From Lutraria lutraria (Eukaryota > Mollusca > Bivalvia > Venerida > Mactridae): 64,000 nt of DNA. Position numbers and translations under genes: made by a program. How positions within the stretch are numbered: the first letter of the stretch is position 1; every line of letters begins with the position of its first letter. Positions 32,839-45,793 of the stretch are shown here, one piece after another. The stretch is taken from contig OZ026850.1 in NCBI GenBank assembly GCA_964023205.1, positions 9,249,270 to 9,313,269 on the forward strand, written 5' to 3'. A model generated the notes under the pieces. It saw only the letters and a program-made list of their open reading frames with translations. It made no database searches and was not told the DNA's origin.

Positions 32839-35800
32839 ACCTATGTATGGATAGTACTGTTTTGTTTACAATATTATATTGATGACGGTTGTACCCCACT
32901 AATGTATGGATAGTCATGTTTTGTTTACAATATTATATTGATGGCGGTTGTACCCCACCTATGTATGGATAGTAATGTTTTGTTTACAATATTATATTGA
33001 TGACGGTTGTACCCCACTAATGTATGGATAGTCATGTTTTGTTTACAATATTATATTGATGACGGTTGTACCCCACTAATGTATGGATAGTCATGTTTTG
33101 TTTACAATATTATATTGATGACGGTTGTACCCCACTAATGTATGGATAGTCATGTTTTGTTTACAATATTATATTGATGGCGGTTGTACCCCACCTATGT
33201 ATGGATAGTCATGTTTTGTTTACAATATTATATTGATGACGGTTGTACCCCACTAATGTATGGATAGTCATGTTTTGTTAACTATATTATATTGATGACG
33301 GTTGTACCCCACTAATGTATGGATAGTCATGTTTTGTTTACAATATTATATTGATGGCGGTTGTACCCCACCTATGTATGGATAGTAATGTTTTGTTTAC
33401 AATATTATATTGATGGCGGTTGTACCCCACTAATGTATGGATAGTCATGTTTTGTTTACAATATTATATTGATGGCGGTTGTACCCCACTAATGTATGGA
33501 TAGTCATGTTTTGTTTACAATATTATATTGATGGCGGTTGTACCCCACCTATGTATGGATAGTAATGTTTTGTTTACAATATTATATTGACGACGGTTGT
33601 ACCCCACTAATGTATGGATAGTCATGTTTTGTTTACAATATTATATTGATGGCGGTTGTACCCCACTAATGTATGGATAGTCATGTTTTGTTTACAATAT
33701 TATATTGATGGCGGTTGTACCCCACCTATGTATGGATAGTAATGTTTTGTTTACAATATTATATTGATGGCGGTTGTACCCCACTAATGTATGGATAGTC
33801 ATGTTTTGTTTACAATATTATATTGATGGCGGTTGTACCCCACCTATGTATGGATAGTAATGTTTTGTTTACAATATTATATTGATGACGGTTGTACCCC
33901 ACTAATGTATGGATAGTCATGTTTTGTTTACAATATTATATTGATGACGGTTGTACCCCACCTATGTATGGATAGTCATGTTTTGTTTACAATATTATAT
34001 TGATGACGGTTGTACCCCACTAATGTATGGATAGTCATGTTTTGTTTACAATATTATATTGATGGCGGTTGTACCCCACCTATGTATGGATAGTAATGTT
34101 TTGTTTACAATATTATATTGATGGCGGTTGTACCCCACTAATGTATGGATAGCAATGTTTTGTTTACTATATTATATTGATGGCGGTTGTACCCCACTAA
34201 TGTATGGATAACAATGTTTTGTTTACAATATTATATTGATGACGGTTGTACCCCACTAATGTATGGATAGCAATGTTTTGTTTACTATATTATATTGATG
34301 ACGGTTGTACCCCACTAATGTATAGATAGTCATGTTTTGTTTACAATATTATATTGATGACGGTTGTACCCCACTAATGTATGGATAGTAATGTTTTGTT
34401 TACAATATTATATTGATGACGGTTGTACCCCACTAATGTATGGATAGCAATGTTTTGTTTACTATATTATTTTGATGACGGTTGTACCCCACTAATGTAT
34501 GGATAGTAATGTTTTGTTTACAATACTATATTGATGGCGGTTGTACCCCACTAATGTATGGATAGCAATGATTTGTTTACTATATTATATTGATGACGGT
34601 TGTACCCCACTAATGTATGGAAAGCAATGTTTTGTTTACAATATTATATGGATGGCGGTTGTACCCCACCTATGTATGGATAGTAATGTTTTGTTTACAA
34701 TATTATATTGATGGCGGTTGTATCCCACTAATGTATGGATAGCAATGTTTTGTTTACTATATTATATTGATGACGGTTGTACCCCACCTATGTATGGATA
34801 GTAATGTTTTGTTTACTATATTATATTGATGACGGTTGTACCCCACTAATGTATGGATAGTAATGTTTTGTTTACTATATTATATTGATGACGGTTGTAT
34901 CCCACCTATGTATGGATAGTAATGTTTTGTTTACTATATTATATTGATGACGGTTGTACCCCACTAATGTATGGATAGTAATGTTTTGTTTACTATATTA
35001 TATTGATGGCGGTTGTACCCCACTAATGTATGGATAGTAATGTTTTGTTTACTATATTATATTGATGGCGGTTGTACCCCACTAATGTATGGATAGTAAT
35101 GTTTTGTTTACAATATTATATTGATGGCGGTTGTACCCCACCTATGTATGGATAGCAATGTTTTGTTTACTATATTATATTGATGGCAGTTGTACCCCAC
35201 TAATGTATGGATAGTAATGTTTTGTTTACAATAGTATATTGATGGCGGTTGTACCCCACTAATGTATGGATAGTAATGTTTTGTTTACAATATTTTATTG
35301 ATGGCGGTTGTACCCCACTAATGTATGGATAGTAATGTTTTGTTTACAATATTATATTGATGGCGGTTGTACCCCACCTATGTATGGATAGTAATGTTTT
35401 GTTTACTATATTATATTGATGGCGGTTGTACCCCCACCTATGTATGGATAGTAATGTTTTGTTTACTATATTATATTGATGACGGTTGTACCCCACCTAT
35501 GTATGGATAGTAATGTTTTGTTTACTATATTATATTGATGACGGTTGTACCCCACTAATGTATGGATAGTAATGTTTTGTTTACTATATTATATTGATGA
35601 CGGTTGTACCCCACCTATGTATGGATAGTAATGTTTTGTTTACTATATTATATTGATGACGGTTGTACCCCACCTATGTATGGATAGCAATGTTTTGTTT
35701 ACTATATTATATTGATGGCGGTTGTACCCCACTAATGTATGGATAGTAATGTTTTGTTTACAATATCATATTGATGGCGGTTGTATTCACCTATGTATGG

Positions 35801-37721
35801 ATAGCAATGTTTTGTTTACTATATTATATTGATGACGGTTGTACCCCACTAATGTATGGATAGTAATGTTTTGTTTACAATAGTATATTGATGGCGGTTG
35901 TACCCCACTAATGTATGGATAGTAATGTTTTGTTTACAATATTATATTGATGGCGGTTGTACCCCACTAATGTATGGATAGTAATGTTTTGTTTACAATA
36001 TTATATTGATGGCGGTTGTACCCCACTAATGTATGGATAGTCATGTTTTGTTTACAATATTATATTGATGGCGGTTGTACCCCACTAATGTATGGATAAC
36101 AATGTTTTGTTTACAATATTATATTGATGGCGGTTGTACCCCACTAATGTATGGATAGTCATGTTTTGTTTACAATATTATATTGATGGCGGTTGTACCC
36201 CACTAATGTATGGATAGTAATGTTTTGTTTACAATAGTATATTGATGACGGTTGTACCCCACCTATGTATGGATAGTAATGTTTTGTTTACTATATTATA
36301 TTGATGACGGTTGTACCCCACTAATGTATGGATAACAATGTTTTGTTTACTATATTATATTGATGACGGTTGTACCCCACTAATGTATGGATAGCAATGT
36401 TTTGTTTACTATATTATATTGATGGTGGTTGTACCCCACCAATGTATGGATAGCAATGTTTTGTTTACTATATTATATTGATGGCGGTTATACCCCACCT
36501 ATGTATGGATAGTAATGTTTTGTTTACTATATTATATTGATGGCGGTTGTACCCCCACCTATGTATGGATAGTAATGTTTTGTTTACTATATTATATTGA
36601 TGACGGTTGTACCCCACCTATGTATGGATAGTAATGTTTTGTTTACTATATTATATTGATGACGGTTGTACCCCACTAATGTATGGATAGTAATGTTTTG
36701 TTTACTATATTATATTGATGGCGGTTGTACCCCACCTATGTATGGATAGTAATGTTTTGTTTACTATATTATATTGATGACGGTTGTACCCCACTAATGT
36801 ATGGATAGTAATGTTTTGTTTACTATATTATATTGATGGCGGTTGTACCCCACTAATGTATGGATAGTAATGTTTTGTTTACTATATTATATTGATGGCG
36901 GTTGTACCCCACTAATGTATGGATAGTAATGTTTTGTTTACAATATTATATTGATGGCGGTTGTACCCCACCTATGTATGGATAGCAATGTTTTGTTTAC
37001 TATATTATATTGATGGCGGTTGTACCCCACTAATGTATGGATAGTAATGTTTTGTTTACAATAGTATATTGATGGCGGTTGTACCCCACTAATGTATGGA
37101 TAGTAATGTTTTGTTTACAATATTATATTGATGGCGGTTGTACCCCACTAATGTATGGATAGTAATGTTTTGTTTACAATATTATATAGATGGCGGTTGT
37201 ACCCCACTAATGTATGGATAGTCATGTTTTGTTTACAATATTATATTGATGGCGGTTGTACCCCACTAATGTATGGATAACAATGTTTTGTTTACAATAT
37301 TATATTGATGGCGGTTGTACCCCACTAATGTATGGATAGTAATGTTTTGTTTACAATAGTATATTGATGACGGTTGTACCCCACCTATGTATGGATAGTA
37401 ATGTTTTGTTTACTATATTATATTGATGACGGTTGTACCCCACTAATGTATGGATAACAATGTTTTGTTTACTATATTATATTGATGACGGTTGTACCCC
37501 ACTAATGTATGGATAGCAATGTTTTGTTTACTATATTATATTGATGGTGGTTGTACCCCACCAATGTATGGATAGCAATGTTTTGTTTACAATATTATAT
37601 TGATGGCGGTTGTACCCCCACTAATGTATGGATAGTAATGTTTTGTTTACTATATTATATTGATGGCGGTTGTACCCCACTAATGTATGGATAGTAATGT
37701 TTTGTTTACTTTATTATATTG
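32839..37721. repeat. 59-bp satellite, about 83 copies, with higher-order duplication
   Basis: The unit contains GTATGGATAGTAATGTTTTG and GATGGCGGTTGTACCCCA. Recurrent alternatives are CTAATG/CCTATG, GTCATG/GTAATG/GCAATG, ACAATATT/ACTATATT and GACGG/GGCGG. Rare variants repeat at a distance of about 1,121 bp (19 units): the CCCCCACC units at 35431 and 36552, the GATGGTGG units at 36421 and 37543, and GGATAAC at 36330 and 37452. No protein frame survives. Confidence 0.97.
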
Positions 37722-38439
37722 GTCACGTCATTTATATTAAATGACATGTACACATACACTGTTGTTTGTTGTGTCTATCCGAACATATGAACCAGAGACG
37801 TGAGGCGTTTGAATAGGATGGTTGGTGGAAACTGTGATTCAAATATATATACATGTATAGACAAATGGAGACAACTCATGTTATAACAATAAATACTATC
37901 CTAAAGTTGTCTACCTTACGTATAGTGCGATTTTATTAAACTGTCAAAAAAGCATAATTTCATGCATGGCTATGTATCCAATCTACACACGAAGTACATT
38001 TTACCTTGTATAATGTAGGAAGAATTAAACATATCTTATAAAAAAAAATAACTTTGAGTATTGTATTTACAGTGTGTTTAGGTCGATATGATTAAATATT
38101 ATTGTTTTATAGCAGTAAAGAAGACAATTGCACATTTGCTGTTAACGGTCATAATGCTAGTTGAAGTTAAACATCCTAAAACACAGTTAAGAAAACGTTT
38201 ATTTATCATAGAAACTATAAAGAAGCGAGTGAGCCTGTAATAAGTACTAGTAACCCATTCATAGAAATGTATTATCTTTCTCAGGGTTTTTAATAAATCT
38301 TCTTTGCACTGGTAATTCACTTCGAAGATTTAGAAATAAAACACACACAAAAGACAGTGTACATGTACCTAAACAACTCAGCCACACAGTGTTTTATGAT
38401 GTATTTAAGTAGGTTTATGTACATGTAAATATATATGTC

Positions 38440-38835
38440 CATGTATATAATCATGTTTATAGTCATGCATAAATATAATAATGTTTATAGTCATGCATTC
38501 ATATAATCATGTTTATAGTAATGCATACATAAATGTATACATATAATAATGTTCATAGTCGGGCATACATAAATGTATACACGTAATCATGTTTGTAATG
38601 ATGCATACATAAATGTATACATATAATAATGTTTATAGTAATGCATACATAAATGTATACATATAATAATGTTCATAGTCGGGCATACATAAATGTATAC
38701 ACGTAATCATGTTTGTAATGATGCATACATAAATGTATACATATAATAATGTTCATAGTCGGGCATACATAAATGTATACACGTAATCATGTTTGTAATG
38801 ATGCATACATAAATATATACATATAATTATTTTCC
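38440..38835. repeat. 40-bp tandem repeat with two alternating unit types
   Basis: Units share CATACATAAATGTATACA. One type carries GTTCATAGTCGGG and the other GTTTGTAATGATG, giving an 80-bp dimer. GTTCATAGTCGGGCATACAT ends at 38566, 38686 and 38766, that is, at multiples of 40. Confidence 0.9.
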
Positions 38836-38929
38836 TATCGTGTTGATTATTCGTACAGTACATTATACAGTGGTATTCATACCCAACTTTCGCGGACATG
38901 CTGATTTAGAAAATCGATAAAAAATTTAC

Positions 38930-39320
38930 ATTAAACAAAGAAGGGGATTTTCGCTATAATCGTCATAACTTTTATTCTATTTAAAATACGAAATTTGTAC
39001 TCATCACAAAAGTTTAATTAATCTTTTATCTTTCTAATGGTGTATTTTTTATTATTTTAAATTAATGCTTTCTTCGACCCTTTTGCGTTTGAAAAAGACA
39101 CCTATCGATTCCCTCTATATTCATTGTAAAACGCGTAAAATTGGTAGATTTTTCAATGAAAATTTGATGTTTTCAGCATCATAACTTTTTTGGGGGAAAT
39201 GTGATCAAATTTGTACTCATTGCATTCGTTTTGAAAATTTAATTTCATTCACCATGTAAAATATGAAAACAATCAAATAATATCTTCTTCGACCCTTTTG
39301 ATGATTTTTAAAACTACCCC
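38930..39320. repeat. diverged two-copy repeat of about 230 bp
   Basis: CATAACTTTT...AAATTTGTACTCAT and CTTCTTCGACCCTTTTG recur in the same order around 38965-39085 and 39180-39302. Confidence 0.5.
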
Positions 39321-42176
39321 TTAGATTTTTAAATTATCTTAGTTTTCGCCAAGTTTTGCTAACTTTGCAAGATTTTTCTTAACTTTCGTCTTTTGAGGAC
39401 TTCGTGTACCATTTATGATGACATTAATTAATTAAGACATAGACAGTTCATGATATGGATTCAACTACTGTTTTGCAGTATCAATCTTTATATGAACAAG
39501 AAATTAAGAGACAACTGTTAATCTTAAATCTTTATTACCTTGTATACATTTTGTTCTGAATGCACACATTGTGATAAAGTTTGTACCAGCTGTCCTGCAA
39601 GTACTACATTGTGACTTTTAGTATGTCATGAATTAAAACTTATGTATTCTTTTGTGTAGATTGTTGAATAGAAAATAATGCAGGTATAAGCTATGTTGAA
39701 ACTACTAGTAAACATGCAATTGTATCCTTGACAATATGAATTCAATGGGGTAAATGATATCAGTAATGTTTATAATCTGCTTTTGTATGAACTTACATAA
39801 ATATTACACAACTGAAACGGATGTTTTTTGTTATTAATCATTAATGTTCAGTTTTAGATGACCTGAGCCTCTGTTGTTGTAAGTAATCACACGCTGTCAA
39901 AATTCTCATGTGAGTAATGCTATGATAAGCAGAAATATACCACCAGACAGACAGTAAATAAAATATATACATGTATAATGTATAATAAGAGTCAGTCGAA
40001 AACATGATAGATCAATGCTACTTGAATTGCATTTGAATGTATTATCATTAATTTAACACCTCAGAATAGAAATTAAATAGGTAGTTGATTTTTGGATCAA
40101 TTAAGATAACAGATTTTATCTGTTACGCGTGACTGACTTTATTACTTTATGACCCCTAATAAAGTCAGCATAACGCAAGCAAGGAGGGTAACAATAGGTA
40201 CCGTAGACTGTATATAAACCCCTGAATTGTAGTTGTTTCCCTTGAAAATCGATCAGATACTCGATAAGGCCGTGTCTGCCAAAGTTGGACATGATGTTTG
40301 AAGATCCACTTTCACTTGCAATACATCTATATAAGCATAATAAATATATTAATGTATGTATTAAAGTTACACTTCAAAGGACTGGTCCAGTTTTTCAAAC
40401 AGTTTAAACACACTCCCGCACTAAGAAGTCGTTGGAAAACATCAACGGTATCACTAGCTGGATGTAATATCCTCTATATGTAAATGAGGTAGTATCACAT
40501 GACATCTGAACTAAACTGTACGTAAACACATATTGCTGAAAATAAAAATAATCAATCCGATCAAATTAATTCCAGCATTGGACCAAAAGACGAAGCCAGT
40601 GAAAAAAATCAACAAATCACTTATACTGTACTCGTCGTGCAGCTTTCACCAACGCTCATGTTTGTTTTGACAATTTGATAACGTGACCAGTCATGTAAAG
40701 CGATGACGTGTTTCTTGCTAATTTTACTTTCCGTTTTGCATCTATGAAGTATTATAAAAATGTCTACATTTTCGTTGATTCTTTAACGAATCCAAATGAA
40801 ACGTTCCGTGACATACAGGATCTTTAACCAGATGATTTGTTCATGTTAAAGATGCCCAGCTTTCTTGTTAAAACGAAATACGACATTCGGGAACGAACTT
40901 CTTAATCTGTCTGTCCAGTCATACATCGTTTGCTTCTTAATTCTGATTGATGCTAAGAACGACTGTTTGCACACTACAGACGGTTGACAGTTTCAATTGA
41001 TAATTCTGTAATGCATGTTTCTTTCAACTTTCTAAAGAAATTTATGATTGCGATTTTTGATCCCTTGCTACTCCATTTCATTCTCTGAAGTTTGTTTACA
41101 TCTTCCCAGGTTATTATGATCACTTTCCTCATTTTCGTCCCTTTTCATCAAAATACTACGAAATGATCTGATAAAACATCTTGTTCATGTTCAAGAACTT
41201 ACGTTTCATCTTCTTGGGGGGGGGGGGGATTCTTCTAGAAATTTCACTTGTACTTCTTCCATTCTTCAACTGAAATCCAACTTCTTCTTACATAAAACTT
41301 GCATACAAGTCATCAATTTATTCAATTGTCTGTCATGATTACTAGTAAGTGCTGTTTCTTAATTCTGAGAAAGTTGCTTGGGTTAGGTCAAGATTCACTG
41401 TCCTCGTGATCCACATCCCGAGAACGTGTTTCTGTCAAAGATGTTTTCTTTCAATGACAGTAAATGGCTTACCTTTGTCTGTTACCTCTGTTACTGTCTT
41501 AGTTCTTCTTTTTCTCCTTTCTTCTTTTTCAGACCTATTATTTGTACCAATGGCAATTTCACTAGAAGCTACGTTTTGTTTTCACTTTCACACCTCCTCT
41601 GCACTCGAACTTATTCCAATTTGGTTCTCTAACCAAGCGACCGGTTCACCCGCATACATATATACACTTGAACAGGAGGGTAACATTTCAAGGAAAGTAT
41701 AAAGGACATATAAAGTACAGCACAGGCAAAACATGTAAATACTTGTTTTAAGTTTAGTATATAAGTATGTGGAGTATAGTTAATATGTAAAATGGCTTAC
41801 TCTTCTTTTTCTAATACGTGATACAAAATAACGAACACACATTAAGGAGGAAGTGATGAAAGGTAGATTCTAATAACTTTTTACATAAAACTTAACAAAT
41901 ACTATTTGATGTGGTCTTATTTAACATCGTACATTGTTACACGCTATTGATTTACTGACATTTAGATACGTCTATATATAATATATAAACGGATTATGAA
42001 TAATTCACTTGTTGTTGCTATAGGTCATTGATGATATAACCAAACACGAGATTGAAAAAGGAGCTAAGCTTACTAGTAGATAAATATTATGAGAAACTAA
42101 TTAAGTAGATAATTAGGTTACAGATGAACATGATGAACAGAACTTTATTTACATTCACAGGTTACATTAATTGTTA
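39321..42176. other. no gene supported
   Basis: A 12-bp-arm hairpin (CTGACTTTATTA, 40133-40144 with 40157-40168) and a G13 run (41216-41228) stand out. The 117-codon frame at 41349-41702 is hydrophobic but has no motif or splice context. Confidence 0.4.
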
Positions 42177-42683
42177 TATATGGTGGCTGAATTATACCAC
42201 GTCGTATTTCCGCTTTTCGCCACAACAAAGCGAAAATGCGAAAATGCGAATATATATATATATATACGACAATCTTTATGATTTCGTACATTTTGTATTT
42301 TCGCATTGTCGTGGCGAAAAAGCGAAAATATGACAGATGAAGTGCGACAATACGACACCAAAAATGTGTCGTGTTTTCGCCTTACATCTGTCGTATCTTG
42401 CTTTTTCGCGGCGAAAATGTAACAATGTAACACGACAAAGTCGACTTTTTCGCATTTTTGCATTGTTGCATCTTCGCGTTTCGGTTGTGCAAGCGCATGC
42501 GCCCCAACTTGTATCAGATTTATGTAAACTACCTGCGCCTGCGTAACCGGAAGACAACGATGCGACAATCTAACAATCTTTGGTGTCGTATTGTCGCCCT
42601 TAATCTATCAACTTTGTCGTATTTTCGCTTTTGATGTGTCGAAAAAGCGAAAATACGACATGGCATAAATCATTCACCATATA
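42177..42683. mobile_element. foldback MITE rich in GTCGTATTTTCGC words
   Basis: The ends form an inverted repeat of about 45 bp starting TATATGGTGG/TATATGGTGA and continuing through a GTCGTATTT.CGCTTTT block. The interior is full of the same GTCGTATTTTCGC and GCGAAAAAGCGAAAATA words in both orientations, so the element can fold extensively. The TATA flanks would suit a TA target duplication. Frames inside it (for example 42167-42568 on the - strand) are not genes. Confidence 0.75.
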
Positions 42684-43210
42684 TATTATAGGTAACAGCA
42701 TGTGAATAATATATCTTCAAATACCACAGTGGAAAATGGTAGAATAAGAATAAAAATACTATTTTTGAATAGAGGAAAGGGAAGAAATGAATCTGTTTAC
42801 TAAAATAATAGTTGAATCGGTGGCCGTATTCAACTGAAAAAAATGTAGAAAAACGGCGTTAAACCCAAATGAATGCATAAATAATTAAATTATGTTCTTG
42901 TATCATCAGATATACATGGCCTTTATCAGTTTTATAGCATATCCCTGTAATTAATCATGGCCTATTATCACGTGGTATATTGTTTTGATAATGTTTGATA
43001 ACACAGGGTATAGAAAAAAGTTCGAACATAAGTCGTGATTAGATTTTGAAGTTTTTCTGTTCATGCATCCCATGTTCCAGTCTACAATTTTCAGAATCCA
43101 TCTGTTCCAAAATGTACATTGTTACTGTTGTAGTTTGTCCAAAGACCCTGTGGAGAAATTTGAAGAAAAAAAAATACGGAAAAAGATTTTTTCTTTAATT
43201 TTCTTAGTGT

Positions 43211-44865
43211 TCTGTGCCCGATGACCTGAATTCAGCTCGAGTTGTTCCCTTATTCAAGAAAAATGACAAGACAGAAGTTGGTAATTATCTCCAGTCTCAG
43301 TTTTAAGTGTTTTGTCCAAAGCATTATCTTTGATCAAGTTGAAGAATATCTGTCTTCAAATAATTTCCTGTAGGATTTCCAGTCTGGCTTCAGACACTGT
43401 TTCTGTACTGACACATGTCTCATTTTCAGATTATATTAGGTTCCAAACTGATAAAGATCATATTGTTTGTATGGTTTTGTTGGACTTACAGCCTTTGATA
43501 CTGAGGACCATATAGCATTCTGTTGATGAAGTTGAAGGCACTAGGTCGCTCAAAGGTTACTGTTGAGTGGTTTACTTCATATTTGTCCGATCGACATCAA
43601 TTAGTGGATGTCGGTGATAGTCACTCTTATCGAGCAACAATATCATGTGGTGGTCCCCATGTCGTGTTGTTTCTTATCTATGTCAATGACATGTCTGGTG
43701 CAGTGAAGAATAAGTTGTTAATGTATGCAGATGATTCAGGTATTTTAGTCTCTGGTAAACATATCGTAGCTAAGGGTTCTGTTAAGTATCTTGGACCACT
43801 TTAGATAAAGTCTATCTTTTGATTCTATGGCTAGGTCAACCATCAAGAAAGGTAATACTAGGTTGAAGTTCTTGTATACGAAGAGTAAGTTCCTTAATCC
43901 ACATTCTAAAAGGTTATTAGCAACATCCCTTATTCAGTGTCATTTTGACTATGGTTGTTCAGTTTGGTATAACATCTTGACTTGGGAACTAAGGAACAAG
44001 CTACAGGTCACCCAAAACAAAATGATCAGATTTGTGTAAGATCTAGAAGCAAGAGCTCATATTGATCAACGTCATTTTGTCAAGCTGAACTGGTGACCTG
44101 TCAAAAAAAGGGTTAATCAAATCATGTTGTGTCATTTGTTAAAAGCTATAGTGGTATAGCACAAGGTTACATAAATGAGCATTTCATTCCACTTAGTTCA
44201 GTTCATAACTATTCCACTAGGTTCAGAGTGTCAGTTGTTGCTTCCAGTGATTCATTTACAGGCACTTGAAATTTCTGTTTACCCAAGGTTATGGGTTTTG
44301 TTAAACGATCATTTGCTTATCAAGGTTGCTCCCTCTGAAATGAAAGGCCACAGCATATAAGAGAAGTTAAGAGCCTCACTCAGTTTACGTCCACCGTCAA
44401 AGCCCATTTGCTGCTAGTGTTTGATGTTGTTTTTATAAACATGTTGTATCAATAATTCTTAGATAACGTTGTAAATTCTGTGATAGTAATTTTATTCTGT
44501 GATAATTATGATCTCTAAGATAAATTTGTATTCCATTTTCTTTTATTTTTTCATATTAATATAATTTGTTGTTGTTTCTTTGGTTATTTACATTAATGTT
44601 ATAAAGGACCACAATGGAAACAAGGATTTACTTCCTTTTTTGTGTTATCCTTGTATTTTAACGTTTATGACATGATTTCAATTTTGTATTGATATTATTC
44701 TGTTATTTACCTTTAAAATAATTTTACAACCTCAATTTGTATATTCAGTAATATATTTTTGTTTGAACACTGTAACTTTATATGCTCATTTTGTGTAATA
44801 TATCTCCTATGTTCAATGCCTTTTAGAAATAGTTAAAATGTGAATAATAAACAAAAATATATGAG
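43211..44865 (+). mobile_element. 5'-truncated, internally deleted non-LTR (CR1/L2-like) LINE
   Basis: Reverse transcriptase blocks appear in order. RVVPLFKKNDKTEVGNY is near 43240. A VLLDLQ...FDT-like block is around 43475-43500. LLMKLKALG and WFTSYLSDRHQLVDV lie in 43520-43610, and FLIYVNDMSGAVKN precedes YADDSG (43724-43741), the catalytic motif. Between SCGGPH and FLIYVND the usual VPQGSILGP segment is missing, and another gap follows YADD. C-terminal parts are NPHSKRLLATSLIQC and LQVTQNKMIRFV. After the ORF, GGACCACAATGGAAACAAGG (44607) and a terminal AATAAACAAAAATA look like the 3' UTR. Many stops and shifts show a dead copy. Confidence 0.8.
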
Positions 44866-45622
44866 GTCGTTTTGTTTCATAAAATCAATGGCGGTTTTTA
44901 AATGAATGGCCTTTGTTGACAGGTTGGCTTTATTCGGAGGTTGTCCCTTACACAGGTTTAACTGTACATCTTTGTAATATTTAAGTAGTCTAGAGTATAA
45001 TGTAAATTATCTAGGGTTTCACCAGTACATACTGGAGCTATATAGAATTAATATCCATATCAAAAGAATTCCAAGAATTTCCATAAAGTCCTAGCCTGGT
45101 TCCCGGCGTTAAATTACTGAAAAGTACCTCTGTGTAGCAGTTAGGGGCAGGTAATCCAGACTATCCAGCTACTTCAGGTATAAAGTACGTGTAGTAAGCG
45201 TTTTGTGATTTGTTCACGTTTGTTCAACCTGACTGACGTAACTATCGATGCGTGTTTTTTCAGTTTTGATTTTGAGAGATAATGATTGATTTCCCTATAA
45301 AACATGTAAACCACGTGATTTTACCGACAAGTGTAACCGCAGGGACTCGACATAAATCGTCGATTACTATATGCCTCTAATTATATTGCATTATACATTG
45401 TCGAAGTATCGTTTCAAACCCCTGAGGTTTATGCTTGCTACAATATATATTTTTATTCGGTCTGGATTTGGGTGCACAGTGTTTACTAATAACTTGTTAA
45501 GATCAGGTATGCGTGGATCCATTGTTGAATGCACATAATCTAGATTATTACGTTTAACACACTATACACGCATGAGGGATATAAATAATAAATACTCTAT
45601 TCAACGTGTGCGTACGATAAGA
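44866..45622. other. upstream flank of the CRAL-TRIO gene; repeat fragment
   Basis: A GGCCTTTGTTGACAGG...CTTTATTCGGAGG fragment lies at about 44910-44960. No exon seen. Confidence 0.4.
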
Positions 45623-45628
45623 TATAAA
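45623..45628 (+). promoter_or_regulatory. possible TATA box of the CRAL-TRIO gene
   Basis: TATAAA inside GATATAAAGC, 167 bp before the proposed start codon. A start site about 30 bp downstream would leave a 5' UTR of about 135 bp. Confidence 0.3.
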
Positions 45629-45789
45629 GCAAAACTCCCGGATATCATTTCATTTCCAAATATTTGAGTGAATGGTCTCTGAAGTATTTATCGAGTAGGA
45701 AGTATTAAAGTGTTAGATGTAACAAAGACAGGTCGTTTAAATAACTGGAACGTTCAATTTTAGACAAATATTTTTGCAAGGATTTCGAA

Positions 45790-45793
45790 ATGG
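45790..45793 (+). CDS. CRAL-TRIO gene, proposed exon 1 (start codon plus one base)
   Basis: ATGG followed by GTGAGT (45794) is a textbook start-plus-donor. The next recognised exon (53559) begins with two bases needing one from upstream and has no ATG of its own in frame. G plus AT makes Asp, so the protein would begin Met-Asp-Glu-Ile. The intervening intron would be 7.8 kb and contain a SINE, LINE tails and microsatellites. The phase match is exact, but no transcript evidence is available and another 5' exon cannot be excluded. Confidence 0.5.

Noticed and set aside
32839..37721. CRISPR or centromeric satellite
   Set aside because: No spacers, so not CRISPR. One 4.9-kb array inside mixed DNA is not enough to call a centromere.
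41349..41702. 117-codon hydrophobic frame
   Set aside because: TTCT-rich sequence gives many Phe, Leu and Ser codons. No motif, no splice context, and an overlapping frame is equally open.
42167..42568. 133-codon - strand frame, plus overlapping 93- and 69-codon frames
   Set aside because: They fall inside the foldback MITE and are spelled out by its repeated GCGAAAATA words.
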